From Neoceratodus forsteri (taxonomy: Eukaryota > Chordata > Ceratodontiformes > Ceratodontidae): 64,000 nt of DNA. Shown here in pieces: positions 32,790 to 44,835 of this stretch. Positions within the stretch are counted from its first letter, which is position 1. Each line of letters begins with the position of its first letter. The notes beneath the pieces were generated by a model. The model had not been told where the DNA came from and did no database searches. It saw only the letters and a list, made by a program, of their open reading frames with translations. The DNA lies in assembly GCA_016271365.2 (NCBI GenBank), contig CM057451.1, forward strand, positions 367,681,501 to 367,745,500. The letters are read 5' to 3'. The translations under genes and the position numbers were made by a program.

Positions 32790-35489
32790 AGCCTACTTCT
32801 TTCTACCCCCACCACCTAGAATTGCCTTATGACTGTCCCATGCATGCTTGAATTCAACCACTGTTTCTGACTCCACAACCTCCTCCAGAAGGCCGTTCCA
32901 TGTATCCACAACTCTCTCTGTGAAAAAGTACTTCCTTACATTACCTCTGAGCCGCCTCCCCTCTCTCTTCAAATTGTGCCCCCTTGTTCTTGCACACCTC
33001 TTTTTTTGAAAGATGCTACCCTCTTGGACTTTGTTGATTCCCTTGAGGTACTTGAAAGTTTCTATCATGTCCCCCCTCTCCTCGAGGCTATACATATTAA
33101 GCTCCTTTAGTCTCTCTTCATATGTCTTCCGTTGCAGACCCTGCACCATTTTAGTTGCCCTCCTCTGGACAGCTTCCATCCTGTCTATGTCCTTGAGGAG
33201 ATTGGGTCTCCAGAACTGCACGCAGTACTCCAGATGGGGTCTCACCAGCTGTCTGTACAGAGGATAAAACTTCCTGTTTTCTACTGGTGATGCCTCTCCT
33301 ATGCATCTCAGTATCCCCCAACCCTCCTTACTGCCCTCTCACATTGCTTGCCCACCTTAAGTCATCTGATATGACTACCCCAGGTCCCTTTCCATTTTGT
33401 TGTTGTTAGTATCTCACCCCCATTGTGTACTCTTCCCTGGGTTTTGTTTCCCAGGTGCATTACCTTGCACTTCTTAGCATTGAATCTAAGCTGCCATACA
33501 TCTGACCATTCCTCTAACCTTGCCAAGTCCCTCTCTCATCCTTTCCACCACCTTGTGCATCAACTCTGTTGCAGATCTGTGTGTCATCTGCAGAGAGACA
33601 TACTTTTCCTTCCAGTCCCTCTGCAATGTCACTTATAAAGACATTGAAGAGGACCGGTCCTAATACTGAACCCTGCGGTACCCCACTAGTAAACCCCTTT
33701 CTTCAGAGTGGACTCCATTTACTATTACCCTCTGTGTCCTATTCTCCAGCCAATTCTTTCAGGCTATCATCTTGGGACCCACTCCCAGGCTGGCTAACTT
33801 GTATATTAATCTTTTGTGTGGGACTGTGTCAAATGCCTTTGTAAAGTCTAGGTAGGCCATGTCCACAGCCCTCCCTGATCTACTACTTTGGTCACCCAGT
33901 CAAAGAAATCTATCTAGATTCGTCTGGCATGACCTTCCTGCTGTGAATCCATGCTGCCTTGGGTCTTGTGCCCTCTGGCCTCTAGGTACTGACAATTCTT
34001 TCTTTCAGAAGTGATTCCATCATTTCCCTATCACTGAGGTTAAACTAACAGGTCTGTAGTTTCCTGCTTCTGCCCTGCTCCCACTTTTGTGAAGGGGAAT
34101 CATATCTGCCCTCCTCAAGTCCTCAGGTACCACCCATCCTCCCATGATTTGTTAAAGAGGGTAGTCAGTGGTGTCACTAGTTCTACCTTAGTTCTTTTAG
34201 AATTCTGGGATGACTCCCATCAGGCCCACTGCTTTGTCCACCTTCAGTTTTAAGAGTTCTTTCAGAACCTTTCTTCTGTAAATGGGCTGGTATCAACTTC
34301 TGTATCCAGAGTGTTTCTATTGTTTGTTTTAGGTACCTCCCCCTCTTCATTTGTAAATACTGAGCAAAAATATTTGTTTAGTATTTCTGCCTTCTTACCG
34401 TCACCCTCTGCCCACCCCCCTTCCCCTTTATTAAGCCTCACTATCCCTCCTTTGGTCTTCCTTCGCTCCCTGATGTACCTAAAAAAGGTTTTATCCCCCT
34501 TCTTGACTGAGTTGGCCATCTTTTCCTTGGTTCGGGCCTTTGCCTTCCCAGCTTCCTTTTGCTTTAACTGATACAATTCTCTGTCCTGCTCCTTCTGTGA
34601 TTCCTTGTACTTTCTGAATACTTTCTTTTTCTCTTGAACCTTCACTGCCACCTCCTTTGAGAACCATAGTGTTTCTTACATTGTTTAGTTTTATTTATTT
34701 GCTTCACACAAAGGCTTGTTCCTCTCTGATGGCAGTTTTTATTATTCCCCATTGTTCTTCCACCCCTCCTTCCTGCCCATTTACTAGTGCATTCATTAGG
34801 CACTCAACCATTTTGGCAAAGTCAGCCCTCCTGAAGTCCAGTACTTTTGCCTTTGTATGGCTTGACTCTATTGCTGTGTTTATTGTGAACCATACTGTTC
34901 GATGGTTGCTAGTTCCCAGATGGCTACCCACTTCTACATCTGTGATCCTCTCTCCATCTCCATTGAGAGAACCAGGTCTAAGATTGCTCCTTCTCGAGTG
35001 GGTTCCAATACTAAGTGTCTAAGGCATGTCCCCTGTAGGGCATCTAGAATAACCCCCTGCACTCCAGTTAACACCTGGCATATTCAGATCACCCATCAGC
35101 AATATCTCCCCTTTTTCTGCCATTCTAAGTATACTTCCTATCATTTCCTTGTCCATTTCCTCCCCCTGAGAGGGGGATCTGTATACAACCCCTGTGCGGA
35201 ATGTGGTGCCATTGCCTGTCTCCAAACTGACTCACAGTGCTTCTTCTCTTCCCTGTTTACCCTTTGGTTCTGCTGCTTTGATTCTTTCCCTTATGTAAAG
35301 AGCTACTCCTCCTCCTCTTTTACCCTCCCTGTCCCTCCTGTAGATAGTGTATCCTGGTATGTTTATGTCCCAGTCATGGTTCTGTGTGTACCATGTTTCT
35401 GCGACTGCCACGATATCCAGATGTTCCTCCTCCATCAAGGCCACTAATTCAGGAAGCTTGTTACCCAGACTACAGGCATTGGTACTCAT
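32790..35489 (-). pseudogene. CR1 ORF2: endonuclease and reverse transcriptase (copy B)
   Basis: The start at 35489 gives MSTNACSLGNKLPELVALM, with VAVAETWYTQNHDWDINIPG next. The endonuclease continues with GVVYRSP and MGDLNMPGVNWS (about 35070-35190) and GTSNHRTVWF, where Asp of the SDH block is Asn. A lysine-rich linker occupies 34262-34651. RT motifs between 33600 and 34260 are broken by stops, and motif C near 33600 reads SADD. The C-terminal part at 32793-33245 is open ([19 protein letters not shown] to FFTERVVDTWNGL). Inactive. Confidence 0.87.
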
Positions 35490-35639
35490 TGCTCTCCATT
35501 TTTTGATGACTTTACCTTCTGTAGCAGCATCCCCCCACTGACCTTTCTACCTTGGTCTTTTTCTCATTTGGTACCCTGTTTTGTAGGGGGAGGCTGGGAT
35601 TTTCCTGCTGCTTATCAGTGCCTCCCCCCCCTTGACTAG

Positions 35640-36600
35640 CTTAAAAACTTGCCAATGAAGCATTTAAACCGATTGCCCAAAAGACTTGTTCCCTTCCTGG
35701 ACAGATGCAGACCATCCTGCCAGTATAGGCTGGTGTCCCTCCAGGTGGAACCCCAGTCCCCAATGAAGCCAAACCCCTGTGCTCCACACCATTGTTTTTC
35801 AACCCATTCGTTAAACTGCATGGTACAACGTACCCTCGCCTCACCCATGCCACTGACAGGCAGCACCTCTGAGAAGGATACTGTGTATGCTACTTATCTT
35901 AGGCCCCTTCCCAACTCTACAAAGTCCTTCTGCACTGCTCTAATCTCATGATGAGCCAAGTCATTTTTCCCTAGGTGGACAATGATGTCCAGCTCAGACT
36001 CCCGTGCAACTGTTCTTGTGATCCTAAGGATGCGCTTCCTGTCCCTTCAAGCCATGGCACAAGGCAGGCACCTTACTTCAGTTTTCCCTGCTCCCCCAAG
36101 TTCTATCCCCCTAATAACCGAGTCCCCCACCAGGAGCTGCTTCCTTTCTTTGTGGTGTTCTCTGCCTCCTTCCTGAGGGCCTCCCTTGTGACAGTTGTCT
36201 GCAACCTCCTTAGTCTCCTCTGCGGGTGCATCCATAGGGGAACTATGCTCCCCCAGAATGGTGTATGGATTGTGGAGTGGAACAACTGACTGGGTGTGCC
36301 TCTGTTTCACCACCCTTACCCTCTCCGAGCCCACAGTGGTCCAACTGCTGTGCTTTCTTTGCAACTTCTGAGGTAGTGGTGGTGGCTCTGGTGCTCCCTG
36401 GATGGGGGAGGTTCCCTTACTACTGTCCAGTGCAGCCTGGGGGAAGGTTCCCTTACTACTGTCCAGTGTGGCCTAAAGATGGGCAACTTCCTCCCTCAGG
36501 GCAGAGAGCTGTCTGCAAACAGGGCAGCATCTCAGCCTCCAGAAAGACTCCCGGAAGACTGCTGCCCCACAGCCATTACATTGCACTACACCCCATATAT
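35640..36600 (-). pseudogene. CR1 ORF1: Cys-rich N-terminus and SGNH/GDSL esterase-like domain (copy B)
   Basis: The N-terminus (about 36480-36590) reads CNGCG then RCCPVCRQLSALREEVAHL: a C-x2-C...C-C-x2-C cluster followed by a leucine-zipper-like helix. The esterase part has LLVGDSVIRGIEL (36047-36364 ORF), IIVHLGKNDLAHHEIR (about 35950-35990) and DGLHLSRKGTSLLGNRF (about 35660-35710). Ser, Asn, Asp and His positions are all retained across frameshifts. A 37-base tandem duplication at about 36408-36475 lies in the Pro/Gln linker. Confidence 0.85.
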
Positions 36601-37129
36601 CTGTCTACCTTGTTTTTTGTTTTGTTTTTTTGTGTGTGTGATTGGTTTGTTATATAGAAATATATATATTATATAATGTGTATGCTTATATTGTCAGTGC
36701 AGTGTGCTAGAGAGGATATGACAGTGATATGCACCTTGCCCTCTTGAAATGATGTCAGAACCCCAGGTATAAGGAACTATTTCCAGGGGTGGGTGGGGTG
36801 AGGGTGGGAAGGGTTTGAGCCTAAACTGTGCCCTCACAAAACAAATCTAAAAGCTCTGACCTACCGCTGAGATGAGTGCCTTCCTGTCAGCAAGATGCCC
36901 TAAACGACAATTTGACAGAGAAAATACCCTGCTAAACAAACAGAGAAAAATTCACACATCCAAGTCAGACACAGGTAAACCTCCCCAGCCCCAAAACAGC
37001 TTGGTGACTTGTGCTCTGAAAGCAGTCAGCCCCAAAACACATCAGCTGTGCACAAGGACAGACACAGTAAACAGTATTCGGTCCCTGTGGGCTTAAACTC
37101 TTCCTGCACTGAAAATCTTAACAATTATA

Positions 37130-37404
37130 ACAAAAGTAAAGCAAGGTCCACCTCCCTCTGTTGATTGAAAGACTGCCTTTTCTGGTAATTCTAAGTTCCT
37201 TATTTCACCTTTCAGTTAGAAGTATCCTCCACCTGAAGAATAGTAACTTTCCTAAGGAATCTGCTTCAAACCAAAGACAATTATAAATTGTAAGGTTCAC
37301 CTCCCTCTGTTGTGAGCACAACTCGCTTTCTTATAAATCCTAAGTCCTGTGTTACAGCTTCCAGCCAGAGGTAGCTTCAGCTGAAGAATATTAGGTTATC
37401 TGAT
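37130..37404 (-). repeat. Tandem repeats in the 5' UTR of CR1 copy B
   Basis: Units beginning AAGGTCCACCTCCCTCTGTTG (about 37138) and AAGGTTCACCTCCCTCTGTTG (about 37292) are about 153 bases apart, and share TTCTAAGT/CCTAAGT, a CAG-TTAG/CAGCCAGA block and CTGAAGAATA. They resemble promoter monomers. Copy A has a different 5' repeat (period 322), so these untranslated regions evolve fast. Confidence 0.65.
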
Positions 37405-38210
37405 GAGCCTTAATCCCCTTTGTGTTTTTAAATGTTTCTACCATATTTCCCCTCTCCCTTCTAGTCTCCAATGGGTACAGATCCAATTCTTTCCACCTCT
37501 CCTCATATGGCTTCCTATGCATAACGCGCACCATCTTGGTTGCCCTTCTCTGAACCCTTTCAATCTCATCTATGTCCTTGCATAGGTGAGGTCACCAAAA
37601 CTGGACCTCGTACTCCAGGTGAGGTCTCACCATGGTTTATAAAGAGGCATTGGCACCTCCCTCTTTCAAATTGTTATACCCCCTCCCTACGCATGCCAGC
37701 ATTCCATTTGCCTTGCCCACCACCTTGCTGCATTGGTTACCCACCTTAAGATTGTTTGATATTATAATCCCCAGATCCCTCTCCTTTTCAGTTGGCTTAA
37801 TTACTTGCCCCCCCTAGTGTGTAAGCAGCTTGTGGGTTTTTACACCCCATGTGCATTACTGTGCACTTTTTGGCACTGAATTTCACCTGCCAAGTTTCTA
37901 ACCACCCTTCCAGAATCCTTAGGTCCTCCCTCATGGCCTCCACACCTCCTGGGGTGTCCACCCTATTGCAGATCTTTGTATCATCTACAAATAGGCACAC
38001 CATCCTCTCCAGCCCGTCCACTATATCACTGATAAAGATATTAAAAAGGAGGGGTCCCGGCGGGGCGGGGCCTGGCTGGCAACATGGAAGAGGTCTAATT
38101 GGGCAGCTCCATGTGGATCCACTGTTAACTGAACCCATCCTGCTAAATACTGATATCAGCATCATTTATTTGGACTTCATACTGTATACTAATGTCTGCT
38201 ATCCTGAAAT

Positions 38211-39153
38211 ATGGCAAAAAACAGTCAAATTCGATTTTCCGCAGCGCATCTCCCTAAGGAAAAATCGGGCTCAAGCAGGCCACCGTCACCGGCTGCAAAA
38301 GTGTCCCAAGTGGAGCAAGCTGTAGAACAGGGCCCTCTGGAGATGGCCAATACCGGAACTGAATTCTTAACACTTGAACGTCTCATTAAAGATCTAAAAT
38401 GTGAACTGGGCATTAAAATGCAGGCTGGCTTTGACAAACTGACCGCACAGCTACAGCATATGCAACAAACGGTCAATTCGCTCTCGGAGACTGTTGAAAA
38501 GCATGAGGAACGTCTCAGAGGTGGAAGCTCGAGTGAGTGCCCAGGAAGATCGATTGAACACTACAGCTACAGATCTTAGACAAGCACTCCAGGAGACAGA
38601 ACAACTAAAGGATTTGATTAATGACCACGAAAACCGAGAACGGCAGGACAATATCTGCACTGTGGGTCTTCCAGAGGGACAGGAGGGGAGAGATTGCGCT
38701 TATTTCCTCCAAACGTAGCTCAAGCAAACCCTCTCTCTCCCGCTGGAATGTAGCATAGAAATTCAGAGGGTTCATGGTTCCCCAGGGCTGAAACCTCAAC
38801 CAGACCAGAAACCCAGACACATGCTGGCAAAATTCTTGCAATACCAGGACCACCAGCGATTTCTGGAAGCAGCTGCAAAAATGGGGCAGATTACACAGCA
38901 CAATGCCCATGTCAGTATCTTCCTCAACTACTCCAGGGCTCTCCAGATTAGAAGACAAGCTTTTAACCAGGTTAAGAGAAAGCTACATCACCTCAACTGT
39001 CCATTCTCATTGGTATACCTTGCCCGCCTCATGGTGCGACCACCAGGGAAGAAACAGAGAGCATTCACGGTCCCGGCAGCAGTGGCTGAGTCCCTCCAAG
39101 AATGGGATGGTCACAGAAGTCCAGCTCGAGACCAGCGACCAGAGAACCGCTGA
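38211..39153 (+). pseudogene. L1 ORF1, copy 2, frameshifted
   Basis: The ATG at 38211 opens a basic, Ser/Pro-rich N-terminus (FSAAHLPKEKSGSSRPPSP), then a coiled-coil (LTAQLQHMQQTVNSLSETVE). A frameshift near 38500-38570 continues it as LRQALQETEQLKDLINDHE with RQDNICTVGLPEGQEG, which corresponds to the NLRIHGLPEG hallmark. After a stop near 38717 the C-terminal domain (HMLAKFLQYQDHQRFLEAA) runs to 39153. Confidence 0.85.
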
Positions 39154-40525
39154 AATGACTTGCAGTCTACATCCAGTTAAGTGCTGGACTTGTTGGGGGT
39201 GTCACGGGGAGGGGAGACAATTTGGGAGATGGAGGCCCCATGCCCCACAACACCAGGAGGTGGCCTATGATGGTAGGCAAGGACTTCCGAGGCCTTTCCC
39301 TTGCTTCCCGACTCTAAGCAAACCACTAAATCAACATTTCTGCTCCACTCGGGCACTGGGTTTCAGTTCTGTGGGACACAAGAGTTGTTATGTAACCACA
39401 TTTGAGCAGAAAGCAATAGACTTTATTGTAAACACTTCTGCAGTTCTTTTTCTCTGGTGAGCAGATATGTATGCTCTGCTGCAACTATAAATAAGCTTTA
39501 TCCCTGCATAGGATTACCAATCTTTACTGTGCGAAGCAGATTTAGTTCCAGATGATCCAAGATGCCTGTAATTTTAAAGTAAAAAACAGTCGTGACAGGC
39601 AACAATGCTTGATGATCAATTTTGTGGGGTCTGGATTTGCCTGAGTCTTTATACTGCCTATAGCCCAGCGCAGAGTTGATGCTTGTTGATTACTTCTACT
39701 TTTTCACAGGTTTTACATAAAGGACAAAAGTAGAGATAAATCGACTATATTGCTGGTTATGTTAAAAGGTCTAATCTATTTAATCTTCTGTTCTCTTTCA
39801 GGATGTTACTTTGCTTTCTCCATGCCATTGTGGAGAATAGTTTGGTGTATTTCTAAGGTGGGGCGGTGGGGTTTTGTCCTCCTGTCTGACCATGTATTTA
39901 GGGGGGCCCCCTGCATTACTGTATAGGTAAGAGCAATTGGGGCAATTCTGTAAATCCCTGTGTAGAAGCAGCTCGGTGATACCACCATTCCGGGCGGGCT
40001 GGTGCCAGATTTCCTTCTTGGGGGGGGGGGGTTCTCCAACACAGCCAAGGCTGTCAGGTCGTTAGGGAGGAATTGAGGAGATACTTGGGAGGCCATCCTC
40101 TGTGTAAAGCTGGGACGGTGGCCCCTGGGGACCTTTGTGCGCTCAATCCCAAAGTGCCAGCAGGAGGGACTTCACTGTAAATCAATATATAAATGTAATG
40201 CAGTGGATCCCCAGCCCAATCCACGAGATTAGAGGGACGTACAATTTGGTGTTTTTCTCTGGAGGGAGGGGGGCTCTGTTTCTCTCCGTCTTCCTTCTAT
40301 GTTTGGTTAGAGGTTGGCGGGAATGGAGAGAGACCTTGGGGCATGTTTTACCATATTTGGGAACTGTTAGGAGGGGGGGATTTGTTGTGGGGAGGGAGAC
40401 TCTGGGTTGCTGGATGAAAAGGTTAAAATGGTTTGGACATCACGTCTGCATCTCGGCTTGTTGGGACCTTACACGGATCTGCCACACAACAAAGTTTCTT
40501 TTTATAATCTTTTTTTTTTTTTTAT
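39154..40525 (+). other. Inter-ORF region of L1 copy 2
   Basis: No conserved protein is recognised. It contains a G-run near 40020-40031 and a T-run near 40510-40523 before the endonuclease start, and parallels the spacer of copy 1. Confidence 0.5.
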
Positions 40526-40529
40526 ACTG

Positions 40530-43500
40530 GGACTATAGCCAACTTTTACTGTGTTTCATGGAATGTACGTGGGCTGCGTAATATGGTAAAATGGAAGCGA
40601 GTATGGACCCAGTTAAGAAAATTGGGCTCTGATCTGTTTTTTTTTTAAGAAATACATTGCATGGGGAGGAGGCTCAGGCTCTAGCACAGTCATGGGGTGG
40701 AACGTTTTTATCATGCCCCTTCACCTCTAAGGCCGGGGGGTGGCCATATGGATTAGGCCAGGAGTGCCCCATAGAATAATCTTCACCCAGTCTGATCCTC
40801 TGGGTAGATATTTGATTGTGAAGGCAGAGGTGGGGGTGAAGACTTAACTTTGGTTTCTATTTATGTCCCAAACTACAACTCCCCAAACTTTTTTACCCAT
40901 CTGCAGACTGCTCTGGCCCCATATAGGGATAATTTACTAATCGGGGGAGATGTTAATACATACCTTGATCCAGAACTGGACTAGTCAGACAGGAGGATGG
41001 GGCCGGTTCCCAGGGGAGCGGCGGGCCTTCGAGGTCTGGTGGAGGAAAGGGCCCTGGTGGAGGCCTGGCGTCACAGCCATCCAGGGGGGAGAGAGTATTT
41101 TTTCCCCATCCCCATCAGATATATTCTAGACTCGATTACATATTTTTCTCCCCCTCTCTGGTGGGTCCAGACATGTTGGCCACATATCGCCCAATACTTA
41201 TATCTGACCATGCCCACCAGAAGGTGGAGCTCTTACTGGGAACCCCGGAGCGGGGCTGCACTCAGTGGCACCCGGACCCAATCCTTTTGTTAGACCCAGG
41301 ATATTTTCATTTTATTAACCAGAAGGTCCAAGAATTCATCCTTCATAACCACAATACAGGAACCCACATAAAATTTGCATGGGATGCACTTAAAGTTTAT
41401 ATTAGAGGCGAGACCATTTCGTATTCCGCCTCCAGGAAAAAAGGTAAAGATGAGGAAAAATACCTACAAACAAATATTCTTAAGCTAGAAAGATCTAATA
41501 TGGTAGCAGTCACCCCAGATAAGACTAAGGAACTGAAAATTTTAAAGGGGAAACTTAGTCAAAAAGATACGAGACATATAGAGTGATATCTGCTGCTCTC
41601 CAAGTCATACATACATTTCGAAGGGGACTCTGCTGGTAAATAGCTAGCAAGCTTAGTGAAGACAAAAAGGGTGAAGCGCACCATCCTTAGAATGGAGGCA
41701 GTGGGGGAAAGCTCACATATGACCAGAGAGATTAATATGGTGTTCAGGGAATTTTACTCTACCCTTTACACATCACAGGTCCCTGCAGGTTCAGACCCCT
41801 TGTCTTTTTAGGGGACGATCTGAAACTCCCTAAACTACATGATTCCCAGAGTCTGGAACTGGGCTCCCCTCTGTTGAAAGATAAAGTGTGGCAGACCATC
41901 CAACACATGGAGAGTGAAAGCTCCGGGCCCAGATGGCATTCCTGCGGACTTTTATAGAGCCACTTGGGACTCGCTGGGCAACCTGTTGGTGGAGATGGTG
42001 CAGGTGGCACTGGAGAAAGGTGCCCTTCCTGAGTCACAGTCTCTTGCCACAGTAGTGGTTCTGCCTAAACCAGGGAAAGATCCAATACACTGTGGATCTT
42101 ACAGACTGATTTCCCTCCTCAACTCAGACTACAAAATCATTGCAAAACTATTGGTGGGCAGGCTAGAAACTCTCCTCCCTACCTTAATACACAAAGACCA
42201 GGGAGAATTTGTACAGGGTCGACAGGCCATGCATAACTTGAGGAGAGCTATGAATATTATTCATAGGTGGTCATGCAGGGGGATCGGTTGCGAGGCCTTC
42301 TGGAACTTGATGCCGAGAATGCGTTTGACCAAGCAGAGTGGCCATTCATGTTTGCAGTACTGGGAAAATTCGGTCTGGGTCAAACATTCATTAACTGGAT
42401 TCGCACTCTCTACAGAGCCAGAAAGGCACAGATTCTCACCAACACCACCTTATCACACCCCTTTGCCCTCTCCCGCTGTACAAGACAGGGCTGTCCCTTG
42501 TCGCCCTTCTTGTATGTTCTCTGTATTGAGGCCTTGGCTGCCACTATTCGAGCCAACCCTAAAATCAGGGGACTCTCCAGTGATGGCACTAATCAAGTTA
42601 TATCGCTATTTGCAGACAATGTTTTACTTTTTTTGGATGACCCTAACACAGCACAACTGGAGCCGAGTGCCATATTTGATACATACGGCCCATTGTCAGG
42701 AGCAAAAGTGAATGGCCCCCTCTGGGCTGACGCAAATCTTCAATTACTATAGCCTGAATGGAGATTCCCCCAGCTGTCCATATTAAATATTTGGGTGTCT
42801 ATCTTCCTAATAAACTATCAAACATCATTAAAATCAATTACAACCCTCTGGTGCAAAAGATAAAGCAAGACAGCTTCCGATGGAAAGCCCTTCCCCTATC
42901 TCTGATCGGGCAGGTGAATCTTGCTAAAATGTCGATTCTCCCTCAGGAACTTTACCTGTTCCATCAATCCCTATTTCTCTGCCAAGAAAATATATTAAAT
43001 CTATAGAAGGAACCATTACCCAACTTCTATGGCAGGGAAAGAGGCCAAAAATCAGTAAACAGGCCCTGTGAAGGAAACCCTCAGAGGGTGGCACAGGCCT
43101 ACCTCACATTCATTCTTATTACCTGGCAGCCCAGTTAGCGCATGTTAGGGACCTAATTATGGGAGGATCCTAACGGAAGACCCCAGTGGCCGGAGATGGA
43201 GGGGGAGGGGGGAGCGTCCATGTACCATTCCCTTTTAGTGGACTCATCCTTCCGAGAAGTGCCCATTAAGATAACTAACCCGTGCACTAGAGCCACCCTA
43301 AAGGCTTGGAGGGCAGCACATTCACTTATGGGAGAGGAGAAGTATCTATCTCTGGAAACTGGGAGATCAAGAAACTATCACAAACATTAGGAATCCATCT
43401 ATGTCCCTGGGCCAGAAAAGAACTTGTACGAATTACTCAGTTGTGGGATGGAGCCCCGGTATTTACATCTGCCCACCTTAAGAGCAAGTTTGCCTTGAAC

Positions 43501-43635
43501 CCCACTCACTATATGACCTACATCCGGATTAAATATAGAGTGGAGAAATTATTATTGGGAGGCGGGGGGAGTGAGGATGCATTGTTCTCCCTTGGAAGAA
43601 CTCTTCTGCAAATTCTCACCATTAAATTCCTTTAG
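40530..43635 (+). pseudogene. L1 ORF2, copy 2: endonuclease and reverse transcriptase, C-terminus lost
   Basis: The endonuclease begins FYCVSWNVRGL (about 40548), but its QETHL block reads EIHC and follows a stop codon. LISDHAHQKVELLL is at about 41200. The RT has KAPGPDGIPADFYRATWDS (41920), LLNSDYKIIAKLL, DQGEFVQGRQAMHNLRRAM, motif A LELDAENAFDQAEW (about 42300), RQGCPLSPFLYVL and motif C SLFADNVLLFL (about 42605). Motif C has Asn in place of the second catalytic Asp, a change expected to abolish activity. Frameshifts occur near 42270, 42755 and 43010-43300. Confidence 0.87.
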
Positions 43636-43656
43636 ACCACTGGGTAGATGTTACCA

Positions 43657-44835
43657 ACTACTAGAAGGCTGTTCCATGTGTCCACAACCCTCTCTATGAA
43701 AAAAATACTTCCTCACATTGAACCTGAGCCGTCCCCCCCTCTCTCTTCAAATTGTGTCCCCTTGTTCTTGCACATCTCTTTCTAAAAGATGGTACCCTCT
43801 TGGACTTTGTTTACTCCCTTGAGGTACTTGAAAGTTTCTATCATGTCCCCCCCCCCCCACTCCTTTCCTCAAGGGTATAAATATTAAGCTCCTTTAGTCT
43901 CTCTTCGTATAGCTTCTGTTGCAGACCTTGCACCATTTTAGTTGCCCTCCTTTGGACTGCCTCCATTCTGTTTATGTCCTTGCAGAAATGGGGTCTCCAG
44001 ATGGGGTCTCACCAACTGTCTGTACAGAGGGATAACAACTTACTGTTTTCTACTGGTGACATCTCTCCCTATACATCCCAGTGTCCCCCCAGCCATCCTT
44101 ACTGCCTTCTCACATTGCTTTCTTGCCTTTAGGTCATCTGACATGACTACCCTCAGGTCTCTTTCCATTTGTGTTGTTGTTAATACCTCCCCCCCCCCCC
44201 CAATTGTTCATTCTACCCCTGGGTTTTTGTTTCCCAGGTGCATTACTTTGCACTTCTTTGCACTGAATCTAAGCTGCCATACTTTTGACCATTCCTCCAA
44301 CTTTGCTAAGTCCCTTCTCATCCTTTCTACTCCCCCTTGTGTATCAACCCTGTTGCAGATCTTTGTGTCATCTGCAAAGAAGCATACCTTTCTTTCCAGT
44401 CCCTCTGCAATGTCACGTATAAAGACATTAAGAAGAACCGGACCCTGTACTGAACCTTGTGGTACCCCACTAGTAACCCCCCTTTCTTTGGAGTGCACTC
44501 CGTTTACTATTACCCTCTGTTTCCTGTTGTCCAGCCAATTTTTTACCCAGGCTACCACCCTGGGACCCACTCCCAGGCTGGCTAATTTGTTTATTAATCT
44601 TTTGTGTGGGACTGTGTCAAATGCCTTGCTAAAGTATAGGTAGGTCATGTCTACAGCCCCTTCCTGGTCCACTACTTTGGTCACCCAGTCAAAGAAATCT
44701 ATAAGATTCATCTGACATGACCTTCCAGCTGTGAATCCATGCTGCCTTGGGTCCTGTGCCCCGCAGGCCTCTAGGTACTCAACAATTCTTTCTTTCAGAA
44801 GTGATTCAATCATTTTCCCTACCACTGAGGTCAAC
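43657..44835 (-). mobile_element. CR1 LINE, copy D (both ends truncated)
   Basis: The minus strand is homologous to copies B and C from the RT fingers to near the end of ORF2. It lacks about 130 bases of 3' end present in copy B, with the break at 43657, where L1 copy 2 also stops. It is cut on the 5' side near 44835. The missing 3' end is unusual for a LINE and points to a later deletion. Confidence 0.82.

Larger units (their letters stand above)
32684..37404 (-). mobile_element. Full-length CR1 LINE, copy B
   Basis: About 4.7 kb on the minus strand. It has a 5' UTR with tandem repeats (about 36600-37404), ORF1 (about 35640-36600), ORF2 (about 32790-35489) and a 3' end ending in ATTCTATGTTTCTGTG at 32684. 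The same family as copies A, C and D. It is inserted within the RT region of CR1 E, so it is younger than E. Confidence 0.87.
32354..38057 (-). mobile_element. CR1 element E, split by CR1 copy B and cut by L1 copy 2
   Basis: The 3' end at 32354-32683 (minus strand) finishes in ATTTCTATGATTCTGTG, the repeated ATTCTATG-type end of the CR1 clade. Its reading frame resumes at 37405-38057 after the whole of copy B. It reads DTKICNRVDTPGG and TLGG in the RT, then the RRATKMVRVM and GRNI region, and across the insertion KLREGSLFTKK and ESWNKFPEEV. The upstream part of the RT is lost at the L1 copy 2 start (38058). The RT motif C reads FVDD rather than FADD. Confidence 0.8.
38058..43636 (+). mobile_element. 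L1-superfamily LINE, copy 2 (3' end deleted)
   Basis: The plus strand has a 5' UTR of about 150 bases beginning GGCGGGGCGGGGCC, an ORF1, a 1.4-kb spacer and an ORF2. The organisation matches L1 copy 1, but the proteins are quite diverged, so it is a different subfamily. It starts inside the RT of CR1 E. ORF2 stops short of the C-terminal cysteine motif, and the sequence passes straight into CR1 copy D at about 43657. The 3' end and any right target duplication have been lost. Confidence 0.87.
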
